Notes: generated from the sequence alone by a model not told the origin. 64,000 nt of DNA from Hormiphora californensis (GCA_020137815.1 CM035362.1:5246008-5310007), one strand, 5' to 3'. Positions 40,730 through 53,313 are shown, counted from the first letter of the stretch. Numbers and translations are program-made.

Positions 40730-41296
40730 TGGCAAGACAGCCGACTATAGCAACAGAAACAGGATTCCTCTGGATAAACTATGATCATGTGACAGCACCA
40801 GCACAGGCCATCCCCTCAAGGTACGACGTACGTGGCTCCATCCAGATCTATTCACAACTGGTTTTATACACAAGTATATAAGTAATATTCTGTTCCTTTC
40901 AGAGGGATGTTATCAAGTTCGCTTCGCTCTCTCCCATTTATAGCCGGAACATTCTAGTTGTGACTGATTCCAGTGCTGATCATCAGGACTCAGGTAAGAA
41001 AATATTAGGTGCCTTAGGTGCTGATGATTTTATATCTGATAGATCTTATATTTGATTTTATATCTGATAGATACCACCACACACATCAACTAACCCTCAC
41101 CCTCTCCTACAGGCAGCGAGATCCTCCAAATATGTGGCTCCTGTCCAGTGGAACATCATGCACGATATGTTCCTTGGTTCTTTTACCGAAACCGAGGAAA
41201 AGGACGGAGAGGCAATTCCCATTGAACCTGATCGAGAAGTACCTGCCACCATGATGCTTCGATGTTCCGTGCCAGGATTGGACAAATATTTGGACA
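40730..41296 (+). CDS. Three in-phase exons of an unrecognised gene (partial)
   Basis: Exons 40730-40827, 40903-40993 and 41117-41296 join in phase through short introns with donors GTACGT, GTAAGA and GTACAG. They encode ATETGFLWINYDHVTAPAQA, then RDVIKFASLSPIYSRNILVV, then SSKYVAPVQWNIMHDMFLGS, an acidic stretch and MMLRCSVPGLDKYLD. If spliced to the acceptor at about 41316 the reading stops within two codons, so this could be the 3' end of a gene. No signal peptide, transmembrane segment or family motif is recognised. The transposons at 39892-40564 separate it from the candidate exon at 39805. Confidence 0.5.
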
Positions 41297-41557
41297 GTAC
41301 AGTCTTACTCTTTCAGTGTAATAGGAAAAATTTTATTTACCTCAACTGCCGAATAATTAACTGTTTTAATGACTAATCACTAATGTACAACTGAGATGAG
41401 ATATCAACACCCGGCCCAGTCCCCAGATATCTCATATCAGAGTTTGGTATGGTGGAAAAACGTGAGTGTAGAACTTTTGGCGGTATAGCACGTGGGTAAC
41501 AAGAGCGCGCGGACATTGTAATGATGAAAGCATGCGTTGTAAGCAGTGCGCACGCGC

Positions 41558-41837
41558 GCGCACTTGGCGTGGATCAGCCATGGGGTGGCTGATTCACGCC
41601 AATGTTTTTTTGTGAAACGTTGGCGGAGATCAGCCATGGCTGGTGGCTGATTCACGCCAAAAAAGTTTGTGTGTGTTTTTTTTCATTGAAATTTTTCTTC
41701 GTAATTTTTCTTTGATATTTTTTCATCGAGAAAAAAGTTGGCGTGAATCAGCCACCGTACACGTTAACATGTGATGTGACGCGCAAAAACATTCCGCGCA
41801 CGAGAAGGGGGGTGACAACTTCAAAAAATCCGACTTT
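41558..41837. repeat. Compound MITE, 'AAAGTCGGATTTTTTGAAG' family, copy 2 (inverted)
   Basis: Carries GCGTGAATCAGCCACC modules, then GGTGACAACTTCAAAAAATC at the right end. It is the reverse of the modules at 36212-36650. Confidence 0.75.
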
Positions 41838-41933
41838 ACATGCGAGTTGCTAATATTCTACAACACACGTGTTGACTTCATTCTAAGAGTAACGGAACTG
41901 CAATACCCTCTGTAATCTCTCTATCTGGGAGAG

Positions 41934-42102
41934 TTTGGTCGTGGTGGTGGGAGAGTTTGGTCGTGGTGGTGAGAGAGTTTGGTCGTGGTGGTGGGAGAGT
42001 TTGGTCGTGGTGATGGGAGAGTTTGGTCGTGGTGATGGGAGAGTTTGGTCGTGGTGGTGGGAGAGTTTGGTCGTAGTGATGATGGGAGAGTTTGGTCGTG
42101 GC
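41934..42102. repeat. 22-bp minisatellite, about eight units
   Basis: Tandem GAGAGTTTGGTCGTGGTGRT units with small length changes, lying just downstream of the actin gene's 3' end. Confidence 0.92.
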
Positions 42103-42328
42103 AAATGGATAAACCGGATTTCAGTGTGGGAACAGCGGTAAAAATAAAAACGGCACATTTGACTCACACAAAAGGGGGGAGTTCATTCAAATTCGAAATA
42201 CACAACAAACTGTCATTCTCTCAGCTCAAAAACATGCACAATTGTCAAAGAGTGTAGTGTCCATATACGGTCATATACATGTCCAAATATGGACATGTAA
42301 TTGCCCGAATAAGGAAGGAGTGCGCACT

Positions 42329-44145
<1,817 letters not shown>

Positions 44146-44242
44146 AGTTGTTGTTGTTGTTGTGTCAAACTAACTGAGCAGGGGGTGTTCAAAATATAAC
44201 AGTAGTGTGTCGAATGCACTTTCTATCATGCCGTCAGGGGTT

Positions 44243-44249
44243 CTTATAC
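44243..44249 (-). promoter_or_regulatory. Actin TATA box
   Basis: On the minus strand GTATAAGAA lies about 100 bases before the actin ATG at 44145, a plausible core-promoter TATA. Confidence 0.6.
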
Positions 44250-44337
44250 TGGCCAGCGAGTCCATTACACGGAAGCCGCCTCTCATTGGTGGGGAGGTGG
44301 GGGGAGGAGAAAATTCTCGGGATTTGTAGGTTGATGC

Positions 44338-44347
44338 CCATATTTGG
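44338..44347 (-). promoter_or_regulatory. CArG box (SRF site) upstream of actin
   Basis: CCATATTTGG is a perfect CC(A/T)6GG, 193 bases before the ATG and about 90 bases before the TATA box. A CCAAT box (CACCAATGAG) lies between them at 44281-44291. SRF binding to CArG boxes controls actin genes in animals. Confidence 0.7.
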
Positions 44348-44439
44348 TTAATTTTACTGTGAAATAATTAAAGGGGCCAATTAGAATTTGTTAAATGTTA
44401 ATTAATTTGCTACGGATGTGCGTGGCGTGGCGTGGTGAA

Positions 44440-44470
<31 letters not shown>

Positions 44471-44481
44471 TTGGTTTGTTA

Positions 44482-46155
44482 GGGTAGACCGGGGTAATTT
44501 GGACGGTTTTGGCATTCAATCGGTATTTCAAGAGCCATTAATTTACTTAATCAATTAGTTAGCTACTCAATTTGTGCAACTGAACCTTTATCTTGAGCCT
44601 CAGAACAAATTTGAATCGAAAACATAACTTTTAGATAGCTAATTAACCTTGTTAATAAAGGTAAGTCGGAATATTTTTGATCGCGAGACACGGGGCAATT
44701 TGGACTAGTGGCTTCTACACCAATCACAATGCGCGCATTCAATCACGTGACCGCGACACACCACATTGCCCCAGCTGTAAATCTGCGATGTAAATCAGAC
44801 CGAGGTTGGGGCTATTTGGACAAACTTAGATTGTAGCCACAGTTTTTGAGATATCTATTTCAAACTTTTCAGTCATCTAGTAATTTAGTATCCCGTACTA
44901 TTCCTTTTTTCAAAATTAGTTAATTAAGTAGTAATTAGCCTAATTAACCAAAAAATTAAGTGTTCATCAGATCTATATCTATAGGGTGCATTTTCGAAAG
45001 CTCAGGATTAGCCTAGTCGATTAGAAAAAGATTTAATCTAATCCCAAATAGGGTTTTTGAGAAAATCGACATCAAAGATCAAAAAACCACAAATAAAGCT
45101 ACGGTTTTCAAAGGAATGCTGTTTGTGTTTTCAGGTGCTTACAAGGCCAGAAATTACTATTATGGGGATCCAGTCTAATTCATCATGTTAGTGGCCGATT
45201 CCCACTCAATGCAACTCCCTGGGGTTACTATAGCAACGGAGTTTGTTACCATAGCAACCGGCGAATTTGCATTAATGTACTATTTTCTTGCTCCAAATTC
45301 ACCCATTACATCCGTATTATTAGACTATCGATTATTTAAACATGATTGTGAGTCACAATGAGACATCAGACTACCTTCAGTTACCAGCCAGTCAGTGGCT
45401 TTGGTTATCAAATGTATGCCTATTGCTCTAAGTTAGCCTGTAATTTATCCCTTTATTCAGTTATATCAGCTGCATATGGATGATTATCATGATAAAACAC
45501 TACTTTTGGTCATCAAAGCACCAGTCCTAGATATTCTGGAGCACCCTATGAAGTTGGTTTGTCGAATGCCACACCATGGATTGACTTGTTACTTTGGCAT
45601 CTAGAGAATTGGTTGTAAAATGCGCCTTTTTTCTATTTTTTTGGTCAATTTACTCAGTTTTAGTCATCTATATTGATTGAATAGGATAATTATGAAAGCA
45701 GGTTGTCTATGGTTACCATAGAAACGAGTATAATGGCGCCATGAGGCCAATTTGTTTTAACCAATTTGCCCCACGGGGCAATTTGGTCTAGTCCAAATTG
45801 CCCCATGGGGCAATCTGGATTATGACCGAATTGCCCCCGATTTTTTCGTCCGAATTGCCCCAAATTGTCCGAATTGCCCCGCTTCATTAAAATGCCAATT
45901 ATCTAATTAAATCGAAAGCTAATGTCATTTTGATGATGAAACTGAATAGAAAAGTATCATATTGTGTAATTCTGACCCTTAATTTAAATAATTATAATAA
46001 TTAAGTTTACCGAAATAAAGTTTAACTTTAAAGTCGTTATTTTTCGTTATTTCACACTAAACACCACAATTTAAAAGTCCCATATAAATCACTAGTCCAC
46101 ATTGCCCCGTCCTGTGACCACATTGCCCCACCGTCCAAATTACCCCGGTCTACCC
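44482..46155. mobile_element. 1.67-kb DNA transposon derivative with TA target duplication
   Basis: The ends GGGTAGACCGGGGTAATTTG and the inverse are flanked by TA at 44480-44481 and 46156-46157. Near the right end, CAATTTGG/CCAAATTGCCCC motifs recur many times in both orientations (45760-45885 and again to 46145). No transposase is encoded. Two RFX-type X-boxes lie at 45224-45237 and 45245-45258. Confidence 0.85.
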
Positions 46156-46201
46156 TACTTCAACTGAAATTCCCTGGGAAGTACGCTTGCAAGGTAATTA
46201 A

Positions 46202-46651
46202 AGGTTGACAAGATACCTAAAACTTTTCGTATATCGTCTTATTTTGATTTATCATTAATTTTCAGCATTTTTTCAGAATTTTTTGTCGGCTAGAAAAAAA
46301 TTCGAAATAGGGGGTCTACCGATATTGTCAGCACTGGTTTTACTGGGCACACTCACTGCGTCTCGCAAATTGAAATTCACGTTTCCGGTTCCTCAAAAGA
46401 TAAAGACTTGATCTTGGTTGCGTTGGATTGGTCTCAATAAGACCTTTCCAACGCTACCAAAACGGTTTCTGTATCTCATCAGGAACCGGAGATATTACGG
46501 TATCAATTTTAAAAAAGGCACACTCATTTGTCAGTAGACCCCCTATTTTGCACATATTTCTAGCCGACAAAAAATTCTGAAAAAATGCTGAAAATTAATG
46601 ATAAATCAAAATAAGACGATATACGAAAAGTTTTAGGTATCTTGTCAACCT
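46202..46651. mobile_element. 450-bp palindromic MITE flanked by TTAA
   Basis: Arms of about 115 bases (AGGTTGACAAGATACC and onward) are inverted around a 210-bp middle, with TTAA at 46198-46201 and 46652-46655. TTAA duplication is the mark of piggyBac-type insertion. Confidence 0.8.
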
Positions 46652-46851
46652 TTAATAGTTATCAACCAAAACCACCAGGCCAAAAGTGGTAGTAAGACTA
46701 AGATTATGTAACCGATAATTGTTGATGTAATATCATCCAGGACTTGCCTGCGTAGCGAACATGAGGGGCGCGACGTGCCCAAATCCAGGACAATTAGGAT
46801 TATATGATATTATCAATCCAATTACTTGACATGTTCCTAGTCTGTCGCCGT

Positions 46852-46938
46852 CAGAGCATTGGCCTGACCCTATTCTCACATCTCTCAAATGACAAATAAG
46901 GAGCGCGAGAACTGTGGTCAGAGCATTGGCCTAACAAG
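46852..46938. repeat. 87-bp element bounded by GTCAGAGCATTGGCCTGAC
   Basis: Two direct copies of the 19-mer (the right one with one change) enclose CTCAAATGACAAATAAGGAG. 60541-60620 is the same element in reverse orientation. Confidence 0.7.
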
Positions 46939-46981
46939 TCTGCCGACTTTGTGCTGTTGCACAAAAAAATAATAGTATGAA

Positions 46982-47119
46982 CAATAGACCAAAAAACAAA
47001 AGAAATTTGTTTGGAACACCCGTGGCCTTTTGTCGATACTTGACGCTGCGGGAAATGCACCCATCATCTGAGCTACTAGGTATCGTTGTGCCATCTCTCC
47101 AAGTTCTAACACACGCACA

Positions 47120-47182
<63 letters not shown>

Positions 47183-47291
47183 ACTCTTCCACACGTCTTG
47201 CTCTGACGAAGGGTGCATTTCCCGCAGCGTCAAGTATCGACAAAAGGCCACGGGTGTTCCAAACAAATTTCTTTTGTTTTTTGGTCTATAG
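46982..47291. mobile_element. Palindromic element with a (CT)n centre
   Basis: Arms of about 80-85 bases (ATAGACCAAAAAACAAAAGA to CGCAGCGTCAAGTATCGAC, inverted) flank a (CT)n tract at 47121-47180. Confidence 0.8.
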
Positions 47292-47319
47292 TTTCTCAGG
47301 ATTTTTGTAAACAGGTATC

Positions 47320-48300
47320 ATGAATATGCAAATAACGGCTAAATGGTGCGAGATATGACTTTTTGTCTGGGGGACGACCCCCCAATAAATCGACCATTTT
47401 GCATCGAAAAATGGTCATGAAAATTTTATAGGACCAGCTGAAGTGGACAGAAAATGCATAAATCATGAATCGGCGCATAAATATGCAAATAACGGCTAAA
47501 CGGTGGGAGATACAACTTTTTGTCCGGGGGACGACCCCCCATAAATCGACCATTCTGCGTCGAAATATGTCCATGAAAACTTTCTAGGACCAGCTGAAGT
47601 GGAAATATTCAGAATATGCACTAAATCATGAATCGGCGCATAAATATGCAAATAACGGCTAAACGGTGGGAGATACAACTTTTTGTCCGGGGACGACCCC
47701 CCATAAATCGACCATTCTGCGTCGAAATATGTCCATGAAAACTTTCTAGGACCAGCTGAAGTGGAAATATTCAGATTATGCACTAAATCATGAATCGGCG
47801 CATAAATATGCAAATAACGGCTAAACGGTGGGAGATACAACTTTTTGTCCGGGGGACGACCCCCCATAAATCGACCATTCTGCGTCGAAATATGTCCATG
47901 AAAACTTTCTAGGACCAGCTTAAGTGGAAATATTCAGAATATGCACTAAATCATGAATCGGCGCATAACTATGCAAATAATGGCTAAACGGTGAGAGATA
48001 CAACTTTTTGTCCGGGGGACGACCCCCCATAAATCGACCATTCTGCGTCGAAATATGTCCATGAAAACTTTCTAGGACCAGCTGAATTGGAAACATTCAG
48101 AAAATGCATAAATCATGAATCGGTGCATAAATATTTGAATGACGGCTGAACGGTGCAAGATATGACTTATTGTCCGGGGGAAGACCCCCCATAAATCGAC
48201 TATTCTCCGTCCAATGCGACCAATGAAAAGCCGCTATCATCAGTAGAACTTGAGATATTCAGATATGCATATTGTCATAATTATGCGCATATAACTCCTT
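47320..48300. repeat. 162-bp tandem satellite, about six units
   Basis: Units begin near 47334, 47492, 47654, 47816, 47979 and 48141 (AACGGCTAAACGGTGGGAGA), spaced about 162-163 bases. Outer units are diverged and inner ones nearly identical. 162 is a multiple of three, so a minus-strand frame stays open with a 54-residue repeat; I see no evidence that it is a gene. Related decaying sequence continues to about 48460. Confidence 0.9.
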
Positions 48301-48460
48301 AACGGTAAAAGTTAGAGAAAATTGTCCCGAGTAAGACCCCCCATAAATCGAATATTTTGCGTCGGTTACAACCGTCGATTTATCGTATGCGTCATTACCG
48401 AGATATTCATAAATTTATACATAAATTATGCATAATTAATGACTTAATGATCTCTAATCA

Positions 48461-48980
48461 AGATGCCATATAGCCTACTACACACAGAATAGCTAGAGTA
48501 ACCTAAGTTTAAAATTTCAGGGCCCTAGCTTTAGCCGTTTTTCCAGGCGAATGTTTGCAAAATGGTGTCTACACAGGGTGTGTTTGGGACCCCCCTCGTA
48601 ACTTTTGAACGAAACGACCGATCCACTTGAAATTTATATCACTAACAGTAATGGTAGAGGTACTTATAACTACAAAATTTCAGCTCGCTAGCTTATCGGG
48701 AACATGGTCAAACAGGCGCTGAAAAAGGGCGTTTGTCGCATCCGTATGGTATACTGCACTGGTCCCCACTGGGGGGGGGGGGGGGGGGGGGGTAAATGAA
48801 CTTCTCGCGCCGGACTTAATTGTTTCAGAGTCATGTTTTGTTATGACTGGGGATATTTTTAATGCTGGGGGCTGTGCCCCCAGACCCCCCTAAGGCCACG
48901 GGGCACTTGCCAGTGCAGTGATACAATGCCGACTCCCACACCACACGGCACACACTTGCCATGCTACGCAGTCTGTCTAT
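48461..48980. other. No gene; G-run
   Basis: Non-coding sequence with a G-run of about 20 at 48771-48791. Confidence 0.6.
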
Positions 48981-48984
48981 CGGC

Positions 48985-49136
48985 ACTTAAGCGCCTCGCT
49001 TACGCTCGCCCTTCGGGCTCGCGTAAGCTCACACCGGGCCTTCGGCCCGGTGTGAGAGCTGACAGACAAGGAACATGTCAAGCACACACTTGTTGAGTAA
49101 GGGGGAAGAGTGTCTTCCCCCTTACTCAACAAGCAC
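48985..49136. repeat. Three consecutive perfect hairpins
   Basis: GCTTACGCTCGCCC/GGGCTCGCGTAAGC, then CTCACACCGGGCC-TTC-GGCCCGGTGTGAG, then CTTGTTGAGTAAGGGGGAAG and its inverse (49089-49133). The last is the family also seen at 546-593. Confidence 0.85.
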
Positions 49137-49164
49137 ACACAAGGTCGCTAAAGACAGACTGCCT

Positions 49165-49440
49165 AGCATGACAACCAATTGCTGTCTGGCGGCACCATAC
49201 CACGATTTGATTCTCAAATCCGACACTCAGATCTTGTCGGCGCCGCCAGACAGTTATGTCATCTTTTCTCCTGTCTGGCTGAGTGGCGCCGCAGACCCCA
49301 TCTGCGAGCAACCCCATTTGAGAATCAAATTGCATTCTGTATGGCGGCGCCATACCCCATTTGACAGTGCGCTCAGATGGGTCGCGGCGCCAGACAGATT
49401 GCATTGGGGTTTTGCGCCGCCAGACTTGGATCCATCGCAT
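49165..49440. repeat. Array of GGCGCC / CCAGACAG repeats
   Basis: GGCGSCGCCAKAC-type motifs and CCCATTTGAGAATCAAAT recur in both orientations every 30-60 bases. The last motif is also found at 54960-54977. Long open frames overlap it on both strands but encode nothing recognisable. Confidence 0.6.
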
Positions 49441-49637
49441 CAGCTATTCTCGCTCCGCGAATAATAGATGTGAGATCGATGTGGCCAACCGCCGGACAGC
49501 TTTTCTCCATACATTTTGTAAAGAACGCACTTTTCAGCAGCAGGGCTGGCAAGAGAAAAAGGGGTGCGTTCCTTACAACTTGTTTACACCGATCAAAACA
49601 CATCAGATAGGGGAAGCGGAAATAAATGTTCAATTAA

Positions 49638-51028
49638 GGGTACGCTAACCAAAAATTTTTTTCGAGTGCAGGGAAATCTCTCACCGTAGGGTTGTAGGCC
49701 ATGCCAAGGAGACCTCAAATATGCAATTTGAGCTCTCAAGTCGAATTCATATTTTTGCTACAGCTGCTTGAAAAATGAACTGAAAATAAGTTTTTGGCAT
49801 CTCAAAAAATTTTTTTCAAAGATAGGAGCATGAAAATTTGGGGATTTGAAGAGGACATGAAGGTGAATAACCACAAAAATGTTTTTTGCAATCCGAGCTG
49901 ATTTCCGGTTCTGAGATGGATTTCTTTTTTTCCACTTTAACGCCCTATTTGGCAAAGTTCCGAAAACATGTGAAAGCTGTAAATTGGTGAAAAGTTGCGT
50001 CTAACGATTATCTAAGTGGCCATAAATTTTGGGCGTGTCCTTATTTGAGATAAGCTGTACAGAATTTTTTTTGTGAAAGCCGTCATTTCAGAAATAAATA
50101 AATTCCCTGTATCTCAAAAACGGCTGATCGTAGAGACCTGAGACTATGCTTAAACGATTCAGAAGGTCCGATTTTGGGGGGGTCTTCTGAGAGACATTTT
50201 GCTCCTACTTCAACCGTTTTTGCTGTAATTGCGAAAAACAATAACCCATCTTCGCCATCGTGGATTTTTTGCGATTTTGTTTTTGATGATTATAGGGACC
50301 CATATGGACCAAATAGTGAAGGAATTAGCTTGTTAAACATTTTTCCATAGTTTCGGTCCTTTCTTAGCTAAAATTCCCTAATTACAGGATATTGGAGTAT
50401 AGCTTTTGCCCTTTTCATAGAATTTGTTTTTCGCAATTACAGCAAAAACGGTTGAAGTAGGAGCAAAATGTCTCTCAGAAGACCCCCCCCAAAATCGGAC
50501 CTTCTGAATCGTTTAAGCATAGTCTCAGGTCTCTACGATCAGCCGTTTTTGAGATACAGGGAATTTATTTATTTCTGAAATGACGGCTTTCACAAAAAAA
50601 ATTCTGTACAGCTTATCTCAAATAAGGACACGCCCAAAATTTATGGCCACTTAGATAATCGTTAGACGCAACTTTTCACCAATTTACAGCTTTCACATGT
50701 TTTCGGAACTTTGCCAAATAGGGCGTTAAAGTGGAAAAAAAGAAATCCATCTCAGAACCGGAAATCAGCTCGGATTGCAAAAAACATTTTTGTGGTTATT
50801 CACCTTCATGTCCTCTTCAAATCCCCAAATTTTCATGCTCCTATCTTTGAAAAAAATTTTTTGAGATGCCAAAAACTTATTTTCAGTTCATTTTTCAAGC
50901 AGCTGTAGCAAAAATATGAATTCGACTTGAGAGCTCAAATTGCATATTTGAGGTCTCCTTGGCATGGCCTACAACCCTACGGTGAGAGATTTCCCTGCAC
51001 TCGAAAAAAATTTTTGGTTAGCGTACCC
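49638..51028. mobile_element. 1391-bp near-perfect palindrome flanked by TTAA
   Basis: Two arms of about 605 bases (49638 to about 50243, and about 50428 to 51028) are inverted and nearly identical around a 185-bp spacer. The ends are GGGTACGCTAACC and the inverse; TTAA flanks at 49634-49637 and 51029-51032. No transposase is present. The ends resemble the repeat at 9232-9310. Confidence 0.9.
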
Positions 51029-51504
51029 TTAAATACATGAAGATAATGATAAATAATACTGTCACAAATAAATTATTCACACTTTTGAATCGAAAAAATG
51101 AACGGATAGAATGTGCTTCTTAGCTACAAGTACATATAAGTTACTACAAATCGTAATGGCGTGCAACTACCTACAAGTACATACGGTAATCAAGTAAATT
51201 AATGGAATTCTATAACTGAAAGACCAGCTTAAATATTTAACTAAATGAATGAATCTCAAATTGGGATTTGTCGAAATGCTCGGGTGTAATTGTTGTAAAT
51301 GATCAAATACATCGGAGGCAACATATAATATTTCTTGTTCATATCATACTAAAATAATCAGTCTGAATTCAAAGTCCTCAAAAGTCCAATCCAACTATCC
51401 ATTTCCGTATAACAGCTCTTAAATATCTTTAGGGGGTCGGACCGAAGATCGGTTGCCCCTCCCCTCGGGGTCGGTTTACCATGAAAGACATCCAGTATAG
51501 AGCT

Positions 51505-51606
51505 CAGGAACCGACCGACACAAGTAATCAACCAATCGGAACTCGTTATTTAGGTCACGTGACTGGTTATCAGCCAATCAGGGACCAGTATTTCGGTCGG
51601 TTCCTG
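51505..51606 (-). mobile_element. hAT-like MITE family 1 copy with perfect 8-bp TSD
   Basis: Reverse orientation with GTCACGTGAC, flanked by ATAGAGCT at 51497-51504 and 51607-51614. A short deletion lies near the right end. Confidence 0.95.
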
Positions 51607-51623
51607 ATAGAGCTACAGCTCCT

Positions 51624-52360
51624 GGTGAGAGGACCCCCAAGTGCCGCCAGATTTCCCGATATTTGCATTCAGTTTGTCTATCTTCTCTCGCATTTCCCTG
51701 AAAATAACGAGGGATAATAATAGGGGTAATCTGAGATTGGGGACCTTTGAACGAGGGATAGTCGGAGATCGGAAGTTTTTTGGACAAATTAAAAAAGTTC
51801 ATAAGTGCAGTAAAGTATTATAGGGACATACCGAAAACTTTTTACATGGATCCATGTAAAAATTAAGCTTTCAGTCCCTGATTTATTAAAATGTTTGGTG
51901 TGTGAAAGGAGAAATATAACTTAGAAGGAGATGACAGATCAGTGAGTCAATATGATTTTATTACCTGACACTGCTTTCAAAATTCCGGAATTGGCTCTTA
52001 TAAAAGATAGTCATGAAACTGATATTTGCTTCCCTGGAGGTCTCGTAACTTGAAATCAGGCTCAAGAGATCCGTCCATTATTCCTGGAAGTAGTGCTTTT
52101 ATTTGAAACAGCACAACTCTCTGTGAATAGTGAACGATCAAACTTTTCTGCACCTCGGACTGCAGCTGCCAACTTTTCATTTGAATAGTATATTCAATTT
52201 TATATAAGTGACTATTCAAATTCCAAAATAATTGCATAATTGCATTGCACTGTAGGAACCTTACCATGTTAGCCAAGTTTCAAGTGTGGCGCCCTCCCTG
52301 AATCTAAATCCAACGTTACGGGTCTTTGAAATGAACAGCACCTGCGTTCTCGTAGTCGTA
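51624..52360 (-). CDS. Candidate minus-strand exons, possibly 3' part of the 55-62 kb gene
   Basis: Exon about 52360-52269 (after a cccag acceptor; VTTTRTQVLFISKTRNVGF, donor ATG/gtaagg) joins in phase to a block from about 52176 (WQLQSEVQKSLIVHYSQRV). A last piece, about 51700-51624, reads EMREKIDKLNANIGKSGG and ends SSHQEL before TAG. The coding character is fair but the joins between the blocks are incomplete, and no family is recognised. Confidence 0.35.
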
Positions 52361-52820
52361 ACCTGGGGGGGGGGGGGGGAATATGTCAGGCATCACACCT
52401 TATTGGACACCACCACCATCAGTATGATCATCTCGCCCTACTAAAAGGACCCGAGATGCACACAGAGAGGGGGTGGTCTATTCTGTACGAGTTTTTGAGT
52501 AAAAACAAAGCTTTCCCAGACGAAGTGTCAGAAGCACAATGCTCCAGATAGATCAAATTTCGCTGAACTTTTCGAAAAATAAAGATCTATTGCGAGATAG
52601 TGAGTAAGCGTTTAACTGGAAAAACATCAATAGTCTAATTGTGAATGCCGTGCAGTGTGCACTACATGATGATATTGCATTCACTGTACGACTCAGACCA
52701 AAGGGATTCTGATCCTTAGTGGTAGTGCAGAAAAAAACTCTTTGTTTGCCCACGTGTTTTTTGCGCTCTACCCTCCCAGCGTTCCATTGTGTTTTCTACT
52801 TCTTTGTCCCCCAAAACTAG

Positions 52821-52827
52821 TATAAAA
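52821..52827 (+). promoter_or_regulatory. TATA box of the LDLa-domain gene
   Basis: TATAAAA lies 52 bases before the ATG at 52879. Confidence 0.7.
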
Positions 52828-52878
52828 ACCACTCAACCACCACTCATTTCTCACCCAACAAACTGTACTACTCTCATC

Positions 52879-53313
52879 ATGATGAAACTGGCAATCTTCA
52901 TTGGTGTCCTCGCCACCTGTGCCCTCTCCGCCTCCGTTGTGGACTACAAGAAACGAGCGGATAATCTGGAACTGGAAAAGCGTGGAAACAACTCGGACTG
53001 TTTCGTGTGCCCCTTATACGAAGGATCCGACAAAGCTCCCTGTTACCCCTACAGCTGGATCTGTGATGGGTACAAAGACTGTCCCAGCGGTATTGACGAA
53101 CATGAGCACATCTGCGATGGATTTGAAAGGGAAAAGGAGCTCGATGAGATAGTTGAGGACATTGCCGAGAACGTTGGTGATATCCTTGCTAGAATTGCCG
53201 GACAGTTGGTGACTGACGACTACGACTTCCTTGAGGATGTCTACGATGAAACCAGGGATGCCGCAGAGAAGATCAATGACGTCATCGAGGAGGCCATGGA
53301 GGAGTTCAACTAA
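52879..53313 (+). CDS. Small secreted protein with one LDL-receptor class A domain
   Basis: 144 residues, single exon, starting at the tandem ATGs (MMKLAIFIGVLATCALSA) that give a clear signal peptide. The upstream in-frame ATG at 52789 precedes the TATA box, so I reject it as the start. Dibasic sites KKR and EKR follow, suggesting a propeptide. An LDLa module comes next, with spacing C.VC...C...SWICDGYKDCPSGIDEHEHIC, including the Asp/Glu calcium cluster. The last 60 residues are acidic and predicted helical (EKELDEIVEDIAENVGDILA onward), with no further cysteines. LDLa modules bind ligands or calcium outside cells. The C-terminal half has no known domain. Confidence 0.85.
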   Translation: MMKLAIFIGVLATCALSASVVDYKKRADNLELEKRGNNSDCFVCPLYEGSDKAPCYPYSWICDGYKDCPSGIDEHEHICDGFEREKELDEIVEDIAENVGDILARIAGQLVTDDYDFLEDVYDETRDAAEKINDVIEEAMEEFN

